In this document: positions 5,833 through 6,973 of the stretch, piece after piece | Layout of the letters: each line of letters opens with the position of its first letter | How positions within the stretch are numbered: position 1 is the first letter of the stretch | Source: JBQCDV01 sp051960855 | Lineage (GTDB): Bacteria > Actinomycetota > Actinomycetes > JAJZTN01 | Length of the DNA: 6,973 nucleotides | NCBI GenBank assembly: GCA_051960855.1 | Contig: JBQCDV010000153.1 | Location: 1-6,973 of the forward strand | Direction of reading: 5' to 3' | Program-made: the position numbers and the translations under genes | The notes under the pieces: generated by a model | The model's database searches: none | What the model was told of the DNA's origin: nothing | What the model saw: only the letters and a program-made list of their open reading frames with translations

Positions 5833-6312
5833 TCAGCCCGCGCCCGGCAGGAGGCGGAGCAGCACGCCCGTCAGCAGGACCACATAGGCGAGCGCTGTGA
5901 CGATCGTCGTGGACAGCAGCGTCGCCACCTTGGGCTGCCGCAGCAGCTGGTAGGCGATCAGGCCGGGCACAATGAAGCCGAGCGTCTCGTGAGTGAACAG
6001 CAGCGGGTACTGCCGCAGAAAGAAGAGGAAGAGGGTCATCTGCAGGAAGACCGCGAGCAGCACGACGCTGGCAAACAGCCGTTTGCCGTAGAGGATCACG
6101 ACGCGCTGCAGCAGTCGGGTACCGAAATATGTCAGCAGGATGACGACGCCGATCAGGAAGATGCGGCGAAGATCCGTCACAAGCGTCAGCGCCAGCCAGC
6201 CCGGCGTGATCATGCCGCCGGGTGAGAGGTTGGTGAGCAGGTAGCAGATGAGGCTGAAGACCAGCCCCAGCGCGATGCCGAGGACGGCGACCTCGGGCGT
6301 CAGTCCGGTCAC
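5833..6312 (-). CDS. pgsC: Poly-gamma-glutamate biosynthesis membrane protein PgsC/CapC
   Basis: A 159-residue integral membrane protein, close to the 149 residues usual for PgsC/CapC. It has about five or six hydrophobic segments (roughly residues 8-26, 36-46, 50-66, 80-99, 111-124 and 130-153). The segment LSPGGMITPGWLAL (29-42) matches the family's conserved PGG-x-x-xPG-(Y/W)-LAL signature. PgsC works with the ligase PgsB at the cytoplasmic membrane to make and export poly-gamma-glutamate; it has no known catalytic site of its own. The GTG start overlaps the TGA stop of pgsB in the sequence GTGA (6309-6312), which implies translational coupling and matched production of the two subunits. 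Gene order pgsB-pgsC is the same as in Bacillus. No pgsA follows: the next gene is on the opposite strand. Confidence 0.93.
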   Translation of the reverse strand: MTGLTPEVAVLGIALGLVFSLICYLLTNLSPGGMITPGWLALTLVTDLRRIFLIGVVILLTYFGTRLLQRVVILYGKRLFASVVLLAVFLQMTLFLFFLRQYPLLFTHETLGFIVPGLIAYQLLRQPKVATLLSTTIVTALAYVVLLTGVLLRLLPGAG

Positions 6313-6973
6313 CGCAGCTCTCCCAGCTGCTCCATGTGCTCCAGGAGCAGCTCGCCCTGGCCGTGGATATTGCCGACGGCGACCAACGAGACCTCACCCT
6401 CCTGCTGTGCCGCTGTCACCAGGGCGCTGAATATCTCCTCGGCCGAGCGCGATAGCCCGCCCAGGTCCACCACCTCGCCCTGCCACGACCTCGGCACCGC
6501 GTCCCGCGCGGACTTCGTCGGATGGCCGATGAGGAAGAGCTTTTCGGTCTGCAGCTCCGGGACGATCTCACCCATCTGTCCGTTGCGCTCGACGCGGTCG
6601 GGACGGCAGTTGATGAGCGTGAAGATCGGCGGGGCGATGGCGCCCCGGTCGAGCAGCTGCTGGAAGTTCAGCACTGTCGAGCGGGGGTCGTTGGCCGCGA
6701 AGATGTTGGCGAAGCGGATCGTCGCGTCGCTCACCCGGTAGGTCTCGACGCTGAGGACGCCCGGGTCGGGCGGCGCCGCCCACATGCCGCGCATCGCGTC
6801 CTCACGGGAGACGCCGACCTCTGCCGCGACGGCGAGCGCGATGGCGACGTTCTCCTTGAAGGTGAACCACGAGAAGGCCTCGAGCTCGGCATCGGTGACG
6901 TCCTCGGGGTCGACCGCAATGAGCTTGCAGTTGCGCTTGGCGGCCTCCTGTTCGAGGACGTGGAGCCGCTCTC
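6309..6973 (-). CDS. pgsB: Poly-gamma-glutamate synthase ligase PgsB/CapB, C-terminal part (5' end outside the window)
   Basis: About 220 C-terminal residues of an ATP-dependent Mur-ligase-type enzyme that joins glutamate through gamma-amide bonds. The B. subtilis protein is about 393 residues, so just over half is visible; the ATP-binding GxxGKT loop lies beyond the right edge. The frame runs open to position 6971. Recognisable family segments in order are FKENVAIALAVAAEVGV, MRGMWAAPPDPG, FANIFAANDPRST, NCRPDRVERNGQMGE and FLIGHPTKSARD. NCRPDR and FAANDP are typical of PgsB and distinguish it from other Mur ligases. There is no sign of frameshift or decay in the visible part. It overlaps pgsC by 4 bp downstream. 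Confidence 0.93.
   Translation of the reverse strand, partial: ERLHVLEQEAAKRNCKLIAVDPEDVTDAELEAFSWFTFKENVAIALAVAAEVGVSREDAMRGMWAAPPDPGVLSVETYRVSDATIRFANIFAANDPRSTVLNFQQLLDRGAIAPPIFTLINCRPDRVERNGQMGEIVPELQTEKLFLIGHPTKSARDAVPRSWQGEVVDLGGLSRSAEEIFSALVTAAQQEGEVSLVAVGNIHGQGELLLEHMEQLGELR

Noticed and set aside
5786..6397. Minus-strand open frame of 203 codons overlapping pgsC in another frame
   Set aside because: The pgsC frame has membrane segments and family signatures; this frame is Arg/Pro/Ala-rich and looks like a shifted reading of it.
1..6973. CRISPR arrays, tRNA/rRNA genes, insertion sequences
   Set aside because: No spaced direct repeats, no tRNA-like cloverleaf, no transposase frame or terminal inverted repeats were seen on either strand.

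Overview
The window comes from a high-GC actinobacterium. Codons are strongly GC-biased, GTG starts are common, and the largest protein ends in three CWB2 cell-wall-binding repeats of the kind found on Gram-positive surfaces. The sequence does not fix a genus. Everything readable concerns the cell envelope: a surface protein, a lipoprotein, poly-gamma-glutamate (PGA) synthesis genes, a small phosphatase, and one small regulator.

Layout from left to right. Positions 11-730 (minus strand) hold a two-gene unit: a 44-residue single-span membrane peptide (596-730) followed 15 bp later by a low-molecular-weight protein tyrosine phosphatase (11-580). Positions 731-899 form a divergent intergenic region with a direct repeat at 10-bp period and a perfect 14-bp palindrome. 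Positions 900-1202 (plus) encode a 100-residue protein that is essentially a lone LuxR/GerE-type DNA-binding domain. A GC-rich hairpin (1218-1250) separates it from a converging 1180-residue secreted surface protein (1262-4804, minus). This has a signal peptide, about six beta-sandwich (carboxypeptidase-regulatory/Cna-B-like) domains, an Ig-like domain, a Gly/Thr/Ser linker, another beta domain and three CWB2 repeats.

A 127-bp divergent region follows (4805-4931). On its far side is a predicted lipoprotein (4932-5801, plus) whose His/Asp/Glu motifs look like a zinc-dependent amidohydrolase. It converges on pgsC (5833-6312, minus). pgsC overlaps the end of pgsB by 4 bp (GTGA); pgsB is cut by the right edge of the window. 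PgsB and PgsC are the ligase and its membrane partner in PGA synthesis.

How the parts may work together (inference): PgsB/PgsC make PGA at the membrane. The neighbouring lipoprotein sits where an enzyme that trims, releases or anchors PGA would sit, but its family is not firmly recognised. The CWB2 protein would be held in the same wall layer. The tyrosine phosphatase belongs to a family that often regulates exopolysaccharide export. The most interesting candidates are the lipoprotein hydrolase beside pgsBC, the paired-cysteine mosaic surface protein, and the small membrane peptide linked to the phosphatase.
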